A DNA stretch of 64,000 nucleotides, taken from assembly GCF_026262505.1 (NCBI RefSeq), contig NC_067205.1:27234556-27298555 (forward strand). The letters run 5' to 3'. The stretch's first letter is position 1. Each line of letters opens with the position of its first letter. Positions 22,665 to 33,506 of this stretch are shown here, piece by piece. The position numbers and the translations under genes were made by a program. This stretch comes from Trichomonas vaginalis G3 (Eukaryota; Parabasalia; Trichomonadida; Trichomonadidae). The notes beneath the pieces were generated by a model, which saw nothing but the letters and a program-made list of their open reading frames with translations, was not told the origin of the DNA and ran no database searches.

Positions 22665-23739
22665 TCAAAGCAAAAGATTTTTGATTATTTTGATATTCAA
22701 AATTTTTGGAATTGAAAATTTGAAAATAATTTTGAAATAATAATAATAAATAAATAATAAAAAATAAGATGAATAAGATACTTCATCTGAGAAGTCAGAA
22801 GAGATGGCCTCACCAATTGCATTATCAGAAAATTCTCCAAGATTCATTGGTTCTTCGTAAATGTCCTTAAGAAACACCTCTTTGTTTGAATGCATGTACT
22901 CCATCACAATGGAAAGAGTGTTCACAAGTCCGAACTGGAAAATACCTGAAAACAAAGACTCTCTGACTGAATTCTCGGCCTGAAGAACAGAAAAAATAGA
23001 AATTCCGATGGAAACAAACAAAACAATAGTTCTATATGTGGATAACCTAATACCTGGGTCTCCTGCAAAATGTTGGATGTTGACAATCATATAATAACAA
23101 AAAAGACAAAAATAAATGAAACTAATAAAAGTATTCAAATATTCTAAGTCGAAAGCAAGGGAACCAAGCTGGTCTGGGATATCGCAAGGATAGTGCACGA
23201 GAAAGTTGATCGATGAAAGAAAGAATGTTGTACCGAAATAGATGAAAGGAAGGTAAATCATTGTTTGTGTTAACTTTTGATCGAAAGTACGAGAAATAAG
23301 GAACATGGATACAAAGAATAGTACTGGGCCATATATGTCCGAAAAGATTATGTCTAAGTAAACTGTGAGAGGAGTTGGTTTGTAAAAATTTAAATTGATA
23401 AAGGCTGATCATAGAAAATTGTAGCTAAATTCAGTAGGGAGCATGCTTTTTGTTCTATTGTGGTAGCAGTTTTGCGGAAAAATCGTACAATAATAAGAAT
23501 TAAAAAATTATTGGGAAATTTATCCGAATCCAGATCATAAGCAATGTAAAAGATGTGTTTTCGTATGCATATAATATGTCGATTTCTTTAATCTCGGGAG
23601 TATTAGAAACACTACCGACAAACTCGATTTCTGAGTAATCTAGAATTTTATCAACAAAGATTAACTGGATAAAATCGCTCTTTTTCGACGAAAAAGAAGG
23701 AAATATGTGTCTTGTATTTAAAATTCTGTAAATATGCAT
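22665..23739 (-). pseudogene. Truncated membrane protein gene (unit 1 copy)
   Basis: Corresponds to residues ~133-450 of the complete protein at 33507-34871. It lacks the native 5' end because of the duplication breakpoint at 23718, has at least two one-base losses (near 23393 and 23502), and carries a deletion of roughly 25-30 bp near 22763. That deletion removes the normal stop, so the frame runs into AT-rich sequence. Clearly nonfunctional as read. Confidence 0.75.
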
Positions 23740-23927
23740 ATTTGAAGAGTACTATTACCAACAAAATTTATTGATGAAATTAAAGCTTTGAAAGGAATTA
23801 ATTCAAAATTTGGTACTGGAGATAATGTCAGATCAAGTAATTGTTCATCAAGAGAATCAAATGCCTCATCTTCATCAAAATTATCTCCTTTTAAACCAGT
23901 GGGACCTTGAGATGAGGATCGTTTCAT
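23718..23927 (-). pseudogene. 69-aa N-terminal fragment of unknown gene (copy 2)
   Basis: Same residues as the 18362-18571 copy, again ending with a stop created at the tandem junction. The divergent spacer to the next gene is ~9 nt shorter than in the other two units (near 24115). Confidence 0.5.
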
Positions 23928-24196
23928 GATAAAAAAAATGGCAGAATTTTACAATCCTATGAAGTAATGTGTTCAATTAGTGTACTATTGTCTATACATT
24001 TAGAGAAGTTTATTAAATGTGAAAAAAAGACATGAAAAAATAATCGAAAAATTAAAATTAAGCAGTTAAGAAGTAAAATGTATCGAATCATTAAATAATG
24101 CATATAGTGAATGTTCAAAAAACATATTTTAATTAGATGTATTTTTCATAGAAAAAAATGCATCAAATTTGAATTGAAAATTATTTAGATTAAATA

Positions 24197-26295
24197 ATGC
24201 AGCAGCAAGTAACTACATTCGCAGAGGCCATAGCAAAGCTTACTGGAATCACGGAAAAAGAAGTCATGGAAACATTTAATATCGAAACTCTTCAATTGAC
24301 AGAAGATATTAAACATATTTGCAATATATGGCTATCTCAGAAAGATGAAAAGGCTAAAATAGAGGATTCAATTCCAACATTTGAGAAATTAAGCCCAATT
24401 CAGAGCTCTCCTGGCAAAGAAGTAAGAAAATTTACAATTGAAATTTAGCGTTAGCTTTTATAGAGATTTGCTGCACAAACGAAGGCAAGAATCGAATAAT
24501 TGAAATTGTTCGAAGCATGAAAATCATTAATTTGATACTCAAAAAACAAATTAAAATTAACTTTGAAATTTCAGGAGCACGAACTCAATTTTGCTTTGAT
24601 AAGACCTTCAAAATCCTCCTACAATCAAGTTTAGTGAAAAATTGCTTGAATTCAGAAGTTTCCCCATTTTTGTAGAAAATGGTGTATCTACTGCCGTATT
24701 CATACCTGCTTTCTCTTTCGGTCATGAAGATGGACACATAATACATTTTTAGAGGCAGGTCTTGATAGTTTTATCGAAAAATTGTTGGCGTCATGCAGAT
24801 TTTTTAGGATGGTAGGACCATGGATCATGCTGACTGAAAGAGCATTAGCTAGTAAGGCAAATGTCATCGATTACTTTGAAAAGGCTTATCAAGATTTGCA
24901 CTATATAGAGAGTTAGGAAATATCTGATTGAAAACGACCTCGATGATGATGCTAGAAAAAAGCTCGAAAAAGAATTAAAAGATGTTGCTGAGAATTACTT
25001 TCCTAAACAAGAGAAAGATATGATTTCATCGCTAATTACCATCAGCGACGGTTTAAAATTATTCCGAGAAATTTTTGATGAAGGAAATTACACTGAATTG
25101 ATCAACATGTTGGATGATTGAGCATGATATTATCATCTGACACATTAATTGCGAGTGATGAATTCCTCATCAATTTTCTATTCAAAGTTCTCAATATATC
25201 AGTTTCAAAAGAGACAAATCCTTTTCTGATGTAGCTCTTTATCGCGAATTGCTCGAGTTTCATCCAAGCATTAAAAAAGAGTTTCCTTTCGAAGTTAAAG
25301 ATGATACAGTTTTCATTCGCGCTAGTCACCTTTCAGATGAAGCATTGAAGTTTAATTGGAAACATTTGGAAAAAAATCAGTCAGTTTTTGCAAACCTGAT
25401 GTTAGCTCTCCTTTCAAGATGTGGCTCTGATATTCACCTTCCAATTATGAATGGTAAAATCCCACTAATTAAATTCGAATGTGAATACAAAGATGAAGTT
25501 CAAAAAATCAATTTACAAAAGACTGAATTGAGCAATATGACCAGAAGTGAATGCGTTGCATTCATTACTAATCAACTGTTTGGAGGTGATAGCAATAAAG
25601 CTAACTTTTTTAATTCTGGAGCAGCCACAGAATTTTTCCAAATTATATACCCGGATATGAACGATTTTTATCTCTTATTCATTGATTCTAGAATTGACGA
25701 CATCAAGGCGCACTTTGAATCCAAAGAAAAGTCCGAATTAATTCCTCCAGAGGAATTCGAAAAAATAATAACTTCTCCTTCCAATATTGAAACACTCCTG
25801 AATCAATCAGGAACTCCTAATTCTAACCTGGTTGCTCAAGGATCATCAATGAATTCTAAAGATTACTCATTGTCATCATCTTGTGAAGAAGAACAAAAAG
25901 AACCAGAAGATATTAATGATTTCCTCAAAACTTTTGGCAAAGATAAATCTAAAGATTATCTTGTAAAAAAGCCAAAAATAACTGCTCTTGATGAAGTCAA
26001 ATTAAGAATTGATGCAATTAAAAATCACGAACTCTCTGAAAAAATTGATATAGAGTTGTGCTATAAAGGTTTCATTGTTTCTTTCCAATGCGATAGAAAT
26101 ACATCAAAAGAGAAAATTGTTGGAGAAGCTAAGAGACGTTTTATATCATTACAAAACATTCAAGATGACTACATAATCTTTTCTATTCCTGGGTTATCAA
26201 CTTCAATTAATAACGCTGATTTAATTGATTTCTTAAAAACAAAGAGTTATTTAAAGCTCAATGTCCACATTAGAAAGCCGAGCTATATAAATTAA
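24197..26295 (+). pseudogene. 701-codon hypothetical gene, copy 2 (about nine small indels)
   Basis: The 3' half (25249-26295) is identical to the intact copy. The 5' half carries a cluster of one-base losses between ~24440 and ~25210, for example in the segments around 24442, 24610, 24750, 24905, 25115 and 25175. Such clustering beside perfectly clean sequence fits a locally unpolished read better than neutral decay, which would be spread evenly. It shares the 1-bp loss gatgattgagc with copy 1. Confidence 0.75.
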
Positions 26296-26914
26296 AAGTG
26301 GATATTGATCGCTAGGAATATTTATTTGAAGCATAATCCTAGGGGAAAGATGTAAATTTTATTTTAACGAACTAAATTATATTATAATCGTAATATTTTC
26401 ATGAATAAAACTTTTTATCACCTAATAATCAATTCCACTGAATATATGCATATATGCATATGTCTATATAAAAAAATTAAGTGATCAATACATAAATCAA
26501 TTTGAAGTGAATAGTATTCCAATATTCTATGAACATCATAATATATTAGTACTCGGTGAAAAAAAATTATTGGTTGAATGATTTTTTGTTCAATAAGCTT
26601 ATATTATTTCACATTCCAGAGTCTTTATTATAGCATTGAACATTTTTATGATATATTTGAACTATAATTGATGAATACAATAAGTAAAAGTTGTATTAAT
26701 CCAAGAATTTTAACGATAAAATTTGAATATGCCAAAGATTTTTTTCCCCTCAAAGATGTTGTAATACGATCAGATTTACATAATAAAAAGTAGTTTCAAA
26801 TAAATTTCTCTAAGCATTTATGAAAAAATTATAACATAAATGCAATTGAAAATTTCAGTGAGCAATTTTGCGGTTTTTATAAATTTTAGTTTTTCAGATA
26901 AACAAAAGTATTAA

Positions 26915-27640
26915 ATGACTTATAAGAAGGACCAATACAAGTTTCATTTCGGTGAATCGGAGATGAACAAGGATTCTGTGCTTAGATACATTCCAGATCC
27001 TAGAAGTAAAAGAAGAAAAAAAATTAGAGTTCCGTGGAAAGTTGTAAAATACATGTTAGAATTAAAAAGAATAGATTTTGATTGCTACTATACGAGTGAT
27101 AAAGAAGATCCGTATGGAAAAGAAATTAAATTACACTATTATGCAGCTTTATATTATGATTCTGGAGCAAATCCTCTCGTTCTTGATTGCATGTATCGAG
27201 AAGCTCATTGGAACTTCTTCTTCCCTTTGAGATTCTCATCATACGGAAGAGCACTATATTTTTTCCTCATATTCACAGGAAGACTAACAGTAAGATATGA
27301 ATGGCTCAATTCACTCCGAAATACGATCAAAATGCTTAGAAAGAATATTGGGAAGGGTTTCCTACTCGATTTGAAAGAAGACTTTGATGATGTTCAAAGA
27401 GGACTGAAAAACATAAGGAAACATATTCCAAAAGTCGACAACTATCCCAAAGGAACACTAATCTTCAATCAATGGGAATATGATTACTGTTATGAAAAAC
27501 ACTTAGAGATTTACAATGGGGTTCGTACACGTCAACCCTATATTTTGGATATGGATTCAAAGGTAACAGTTATCAATAGAGTAATTGTCGAAGTTACGGA
27601 TGATACAGATACCGAGAAACAGGAAGTCAAATCAATATGA
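26915..27640 (+). CDS. 241-aa hypothetical protein, copy 2
   Basis: Complete and identical in protein sequence to the 21573-22298 copy: basic N-terminus, Tyr/Phe-rich middle, acidic Thr-rich end. Identical flanking spacers on both sides. Function unknown. Confidence 0.6.
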   Translation: MTYKKDQYKFHFGESEMNKDSVLRYIPDPRSKRRKKIRVPWKVVKYMLELKRIDFDCYYTSDKEDPYGKEIKLHYYAALYYDSGANPLVLDCMYREAHWNFFFPLRFSSYGRALYFFLIFTGRLTVRYEWLNSLRNTIKMLRKNIGKGFLLDLKEDFDDVQRGLKNIRKHIPKVDNYPKGTLIFNQWEYDYCYEKHLEIYNGVRTRQPYILDMDSKVTVINRVIVEVTDDTDTEKQEVKSI

Positions 27641-28120
27641 TTAAAAACTTATTATAAATCTGAATATAAATATTTTGTATACTGATTTTTGCTTGTTACT
27701 TATCATTTAATTCATAGTCATATATTAAAATCTGTAAAATTTCATAATTTGAGAGTCAGGAAGTCAACACAATCGATAATATACATCACCAAATCATGTT
27801 AACTTTGAATACTAAATTTTGTTGACTGCCTAATATTTCCAAATTTATTTCTTCTGATTTTATAAAAAAAAATCATTGTTGAACATATATACTTGCGTTT
27901 AAAATATCATACATCATAATTTTATTCAAACAAACAAACATATAAAAATAAAAATTGAAAAATTAGAAATTAATGCGTTACTTTTTCCTTAAACTTTTGA
28001 AAAGAATCAAAGCAAAAGATTTTTGATTATTTTGATATTCAAAATTTTTGGAATTGAAAATTTGAAAATAATTTTGAATAATAATAATAAATAAATAAAA
28101 AAAGAATGAATAATAACTTT

Positions 28121-29110
28121 CTATTCATATTGTTCAGATGAATAAGATACTTCATCTGAGAAGTCAGAAGAGATGGCCTCACCAATTGCATTATCAGAAA
28201 ATTCTCCAAGATTCATTGGTTCTTCGTAAATGTCCTTAAGAAACACCTCTTTGTTTGAATGCATGTACTCCATCACAATGGAAAGAGTGTTCACAAGTCC
28301 GAACTGGAAAATACCTGAAAACAAAGACTCTCTGACTGAATTCTCGGCCTGAAGAACAGAAAAAATAGAAATTCCGATGGAAACAAACAAAACAATAGTT
28401 CTATATGTGGATAACCTAATACCTGGGTCTCCTGCAAAATGTTGGATGTTGACAATCATATAATAACAAAAAAGACAAAAATAAATGAAACTAATAAAAG
28501 TATTCAAATATTCTAAGTCGAAAGCAAGGGAACCAAGCTGGTCTGGGATATCGCAAGGATAGTGCACGAGAAAGTTGATCGATGAAAGAAAGAATGTTGT
28601 ACCGAAATAGATGAAAGGAAGGTAAATCATTGTTTGTGTTAACTTTTGATCGAAAGTACGAGAAATAAGGAACATGGATACAAAGAATAGTACTGGGCCA
28701 TATATGTCCGAAAAGATTATGTCTAAGTAAACTGTGAGAGGAGTTGGTTTGTAAAAATTTAAAATTGATAAAGGCTGATCATAGAAAATTGTAGCTAAAT
28801 TCAGTAGGGAGCATGCTTTTTGTTCTATTGTGGTAGCAGTTTTGCGGAAAAATCGTACAATAATAAGAATTAATAAAATTATTGGGAAATTTATCCGAAT
28901 CCAGATCATAAGCAATGTAAAAGATGTGTTTTCGTATGCATATAATATGTCGATTTCTTTAATCTCGGGAGTATTAGAAACACTACCGACAAACTCGATT
29001 TCTGAGTAATCTAGAATTTTATCAACAAAGATTAACTGGATAAAATCGCTCTTTTTCGACGAAAAAGAAGGAAATATGTGTCTTGTATTTAAAATTCTGT
29101 AAATATGCAT
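28121..29110 (-). pseudogene. Truncated membrane protein gene (unit 2 copy)
   Basis: A clean reading frame for residues ~133-454 of the 454-aa protein, including the native C-terminus (FSDEVSYSSEQYE). The N-terminal first membrane segment and most of the lumenal domain are missing, replaced by junction sequence MHIYRILN. It could in principle make a six-segment membrane protein if transcribed, but the promoter and start are not native. Confidence 0.7.
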
Positions 29111-29298
29111 ATTTGAAGAGTACTATTACCAACAAAATTTATTGATGAAATTAAAGCTTTGAAAGGAATTAATTCAAAATTTGGTACTGGAGATAATGTC
29201 AGATCAAGTAATTGTTCATCAAGAGAATCAAATGCCTCATCTTCATCAAAATTATCTCCTTTTAAACCAGTGGGACCTTGAGATGAGGATCGTTTCAT
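29089..29298 (-). pseudogene. 69-aa N-terminal fragment of unknown gene (copy 3)
   Basis: Third copy of the MKRSSSQGPTG fragment, cut by the same junction (29089/29090). It overlaps by 22 nt, in another frame, the artificial start of the truncated membrane gene. Confidence 0.5.
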
Positions 29299-29576
29299 GA
29301 TAAAAAAAATGGCAGAATTTTACAATCCTATGAAGTAATGTGTTCAATTAGTGTACTATTGTCTATACATTTAGAGAAGTTTATTAAATGTGAAAAAAAG
29401 ACATGAAAAAATAATCGAAAAATTAAAATTAAGCAGTTAAGAAGTAAAATGTATCGAATCATTAAATAATGCATATAGTGAATGTAAGTCAATGCTTTAA
29501 AACATATTTTAATTAGATGTATTTTTCATAGAAAAAAATGCATCAAATTTGAATTGAAAATTATTTAGATTAAATA

Positions 29577-31682
29577 ATGCAGCAGCAAGTAACTACATTC
29601 GCAGAGGCCATAGCAAAGCTTACTGGAATCACGGAAAAAGAAGTCATGGAAACATTTAATATCGAAACTCTTCAATTGACAGAAGATATTAAACATATTT
29701 GCAATATATGGCTATCTCAGAAAGATGAAAAGGCTAAAATAGAGGATTCAATTCCAACATTTGAGAAATTAAGCCCAATTCAGAGCTCTCCTGGCAAAGA
29801 AGTAAGAAAATTTACAATTGAAGATTTAGCGTTAGCTTTTATAGAGATTTGCTGCACAAACGAAGGCAAGAATCGAATAATTGAAATTGTTCGAAGCATG
29901 AAAATCATTAATTTGATACTCAAAAAACAAATTAAAATTAACTTTGAAATTTCAGGAGCACGAACTCAATTTTGCTTTGATAAGACCTTCAAAAATCCTC
30001 CTACAATCAAGTTTAGTGAAAAATTGCTTGAATTCAGAAGTTTCCCCATTTTTGTAGAAAATGGTGTATCTACTGCCGTATTCATACCTGCTTTCTCTTT
30101 CGGTCATGAAGATGGACACATAATACATTTCTTAGAGGCAGGTCTTGATAGTTTTATCGAAAAATTGTTGGCGTCATGCAGATTTTTTAGGATGGTAGGA
30201 CCATGGATCATGCTGACTGAAAGAGCATTAGCTAGTAAGGCAAATGTCATCGATTACTTTGAAAAGGCTTATCAAGATTTGCACTATATTAGAGAGGTTA
30301 GGAAATATCTGATTGAAAACGACCTCGATGATGATGCTAGAAAAAAGCTCGAAAAAGAATTAAAAGATGTTGCTGAGAATTACTTTCCTAAACAAGAGAA
30401 AGATATGATTTCATCTGTAATTACCATCAGCGACGGTTTAAAATTATTCCGAGAAATTTTTGATGAAGGAAATTACACTGAATTGATCAACATGTTGGAT
30501 GAATTGAGCATGATATTATCATCTGACACATTAATTGCGAGTGATGAATTCCTCATCAATTATTCTATTCAAAGTTTCAATATATCAGTTTTCAAAAGAG
30601 ACAAATCCTTTTCTGATGTAGCTCTTTATCGCGAATTGCTCGAGTTTCATCCAAGCATTAAAAAAGAGTTTCCTTTCGAAGTTAAAGATGATACAGTTTT
30701 CATTCGCGCTAGTCACCTTTCAGATGAAGCATTGAAGTTTAATTGGAAACATTTGGAAAAAAATCAGTCAGTTTTTGCAAACCTGATGTTAGCTCTCCTT
30801 TCAAGATGTGGCTCTGATATTCACCTTCCAATTATGAATGGTAAAATCCCACTAATTAAATTCGAATGTGAATACAAAGATGAAGTTCAAAAAATCAATT
30901 TACAAAAGACTGAATTGAGCAATATGACCAGAAGTGAATGCGTTGCATTCATTACTAATCAACTGTTTGGAGGTGATAGCAATAAAGCTAACTTTTTTAA
31001 TTCTGGAGCAGCCACAGAATTTTTCCAAATTATATACCCGGATATGAACGATTTTTATCTCTTATTCATTGATTCTAGAATTGACGACATCAAGGCGCAC
31101 TTTGAATCCAAAGAAAAGTCCGAATTAATTCCTCCAGAGGAATTCGAAAAAATAATAACTTCTCCTTCCAATATTGAAACACTCCTGAATCAATCAGGAA
31201 CTCCTAATTCTAACCTGGTTGCTCAAGGATCATCAATGAATTCTAAAGATTACTCATTGTCATCATCTTGTGAAGAAGAACAAAAAGAACCAGAAGATAT
31301 TAATGATTTCCTCAAAACTTTTGGCAAAGATAAATCTAAAGATTATCTTGTAAAAAAGCCAAAAATAACTGCTCTTGATGAAGTCAAATTAAGAATTGAT
31401 GCAATTAAAAATCACGAACTCTCTGAAAAAATTGATATAGAGTTGTGCTATAAAGGTTTCATTGTTTCTTTCCAATGCGATAGAAATACATCAAAAGAGA
31501 AAATTGTTGGAGAAGCTAAGAGACGTTTTATATCATTACAAAACATTCAAGATGACTACATAATCTTTTCTATTCCTGGGTTATCAACTTCAATTAATAA
31601 CGCTGATTTAATTGATTTCTTAAAAACAAAGAGTTATTTAAAGCTCAATGTCCACATTAGAAAGCCGAGCTATATAAATTAA
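29577..31682 (+). CDS. 701-aa hypothetical protein (intact copy)
   Basis: No known family recognised. From sequence: mostly helical, no signal peptide and no convincing membrane segment. The first ~120 residues are a helical block (TFAEAIAKLTGITEKEVMET). Residues ~230-320 contain a charged, probably coiled-coil part (NDLDDDARKKLEKELKDVAE). A Ser/Glu-rich linker lies near 545-575 (SKDYSLSSSCEEEQKEPED). The last ~80 residues alternate strands and a helix (DIELCYKGFIVSFQCD ... YIIFSIPGL), a pattern that could be a small beta-grasp domain, though this is weak. A cytosolic scaffold or regulatory protein is possible. It is divergent from the 69-aa fragment and followed by the 241-codon gene. It is the only uninterrupted copy in the array and so the likely functional one. 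Confidence 0.7.
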   Translation: MQQQVTTFAEAIAKLTGITEKEVMETFNIETLQLTEDIKHICNIWLSQKDEKAKIEDSIPTFEKLSPIQSSPGKEVRKFTIEDLALAFIEICCTNEGKNRIIEIVRSMKIINLILKKQIKINFEISGARTQFCFDKTFKNPPTIKFSEKLLEFRSFPIFVENGVSTAVFIPAFSFGHEDGHIIHFLEAGLDSFIEKLLASCRFFRMVGPWIMLTERALASKANVIDYFEKAYQDLHYIREVRKYLIENDLDDDARKKLEKELKDVAENYFPKQEKDMISSVITISDGLKLFREIFDEGNYTELINMLDELSMILSSDTLIASDEFLINYSIQSFNISVFKRDKSFSDVALYRELLEFHPSIKKEFPFEVKDDTVFIRASHLSDEALKFNWKHLEKNQSVFANLMLALLSRCGSDIHLPIMNGKIPLIKFECEYKDEVQKINLQKTELSNMTRSECVAFITNQLFGGDSNKANFFNSGAATEFFQIIYPDMNDFYLLFIDSRIDDIKAHFESKEKSELIPPEEFEKIITSPSNIETLLNQSGTPNSNLVAQGSSMNSKDYSLSSSCEEEQKEPEDINDFLKTFGKDKSKDYLVKKPKITALDEVKLRIDAIKNHELSEKIDIELCYKGFIVSFQCDRNTSKEKIVGEAKRRFISLQNIQDDYIIFSIPGLSTSINNADLIDFLKTKSYLKLNVHIRKPSYIN

Positions 31683-32301
31683 AAGTGGATATTGATCGCT
31701 AGGAATATTTATTTGAAGCATAATCCTAGGGGAAAGATGTAAATTTTATTTTAACGAACTAAATTATATTATAATCGTAATATTTTCATGAATAAAACTT
31801 TTTATCACCTAATAATCAATTCCACTGAATATATGCATATATGCATATGTCTATATAAAAAAATTAAGTGATCAATACATAAATCAATTTGAAGTGAATA
31901 GTATTCCAATATTCTATGAACATCATAATATATTAGTACTCGGTGAAAAAAAATTATTGGTTGAATGATTTTTTGTTCAATAAGCTTATATTATTTCACA
32001 TTCCAGAGTCTTTATTATAGCATTGAACATTTTTATGATATATTTGAACTATAATTGATGAATACAATAAGTAAAAGTTGTATTAATCCAAGAATTTTAA
32101 CGATAAAATTTGAATATGCCAAAGATTTTTTTCCCCTCAAAGATGTTGTAATACGATCAGATTTACATAATAAAAAGTAGTTTCAAATAAATTTCTCTAA
32201 GCATTTATGAAAAAATTATAACATAAATGCAATTGAAAATTTCAGTGAGCAATTTTGCGGTTTTTATAAATTTTAGTTTTTCAGATAAACAAAAGTATTA
32301 A

Positions 32302-33027
32302 ATGACTTATAAGAAGGACCAATACAAGTTTCATTTCGGTGAATCGGAGATGAACAAGGATTCTGTGCTTAGATACATTCCAGATCCTAGAAGTAAAAGA
32401 AGAAAAAAAATTAGAGTTCCGTGGAAAGTTGTAAAATACATGTTAGAATTAAAAAGAATAGATTTTGATTGCTACTATACGAGTGATAAAGAAGATCCGT
32501 ATGGAAAAGAAATTAAATTACACTATTATGCAGCTTTATATTATGATTCTGGAGCAAATCCTCTCGTTCTTGATTGCATGTATCGAGAAGCTCATTGGAA
32601 CTTCTTCTTCCCTTTGAGATTCTCATCATACGGAAGAGCACTATATTTTTTCCTCATATTCACAGGAAGACTAACAGTAAGATATGAATGGCTCAATTCA
32701 CTCCGAAATACGATCAAAATGCTTAGAAAGAATATTGGGAAGGGTTTCCTACTCGATTTGAAAGAAGACTTTGATGATGTTCAAAGAGGACTGAAAAACA
32801 TAAGGAAACATATTCCAAAAGTCGACAACTATCCCAAAGGAACACTAATCTTCAATCAATGGGAATATGATTACTGTTATGAAAAACACTTAGAGATTTA
32901 CAATGGGTTCGTACACGTCAACCCTATATTTTGGATATGGATTCAAAGGTAACAGTTATCAATAGAGTAATTGTCGAAGTTACGGATGATACAGATACCG
33001 AGAAACAGGAAGTCAAATCAATATGAT
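32302..33027 (+). pseudogene. 241-codon hypothetical gene, copy 3 (frameshifted near the end)
   Basis: Identical to the other two copies up to ~32905, where a GGGG run is GGG. This replaces the acidic C-terminus with FVHVNPIFWIWIQR and stops at 32952 (216 aa). The original frame remains readable to 33027. A one-base homopolymer difference is either a recent mutation or a base-calling error. Confidence 0.65.
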
Positions 33028-33506
33028 TAAAAACTTATTATAAATCTGAATATAAATATTTTGTATACTGATTTTTGCTTGTTACTTATCATTTAATTCA
33101 TAGTCATATATTAAAATCTGTAAAATTTCATAATTTGAGAGTCAGGAAGTCAACACAATCGATAATATACATCACCAAATCATGTTAACTTTGAATACTA
33201 AATTTTGTTGACTGCCTAATATTTCCAAATTTATTTCTTCTGATTTTATAAAAAAAAATCATTGTTGAACATATATACTTGCGTTTAAAATATCATACAT
33301 CATAATTTTATTCAAACAAACAAACATATAAAAATAAAAATTGAAAAATTAGAAATTAATGCGTTACTTTTTCCTTAAACTTTTGAAAAGAATCAAAGCA
33401 AAAGATTTTTGATTATTTTGATATTCAAAATTTTTGGAATTGAAAATTTGAAAATAATTTTGAAATAATAATAATAAATAAATAAAAAAGAATGAATAAT
33501 AACTTT

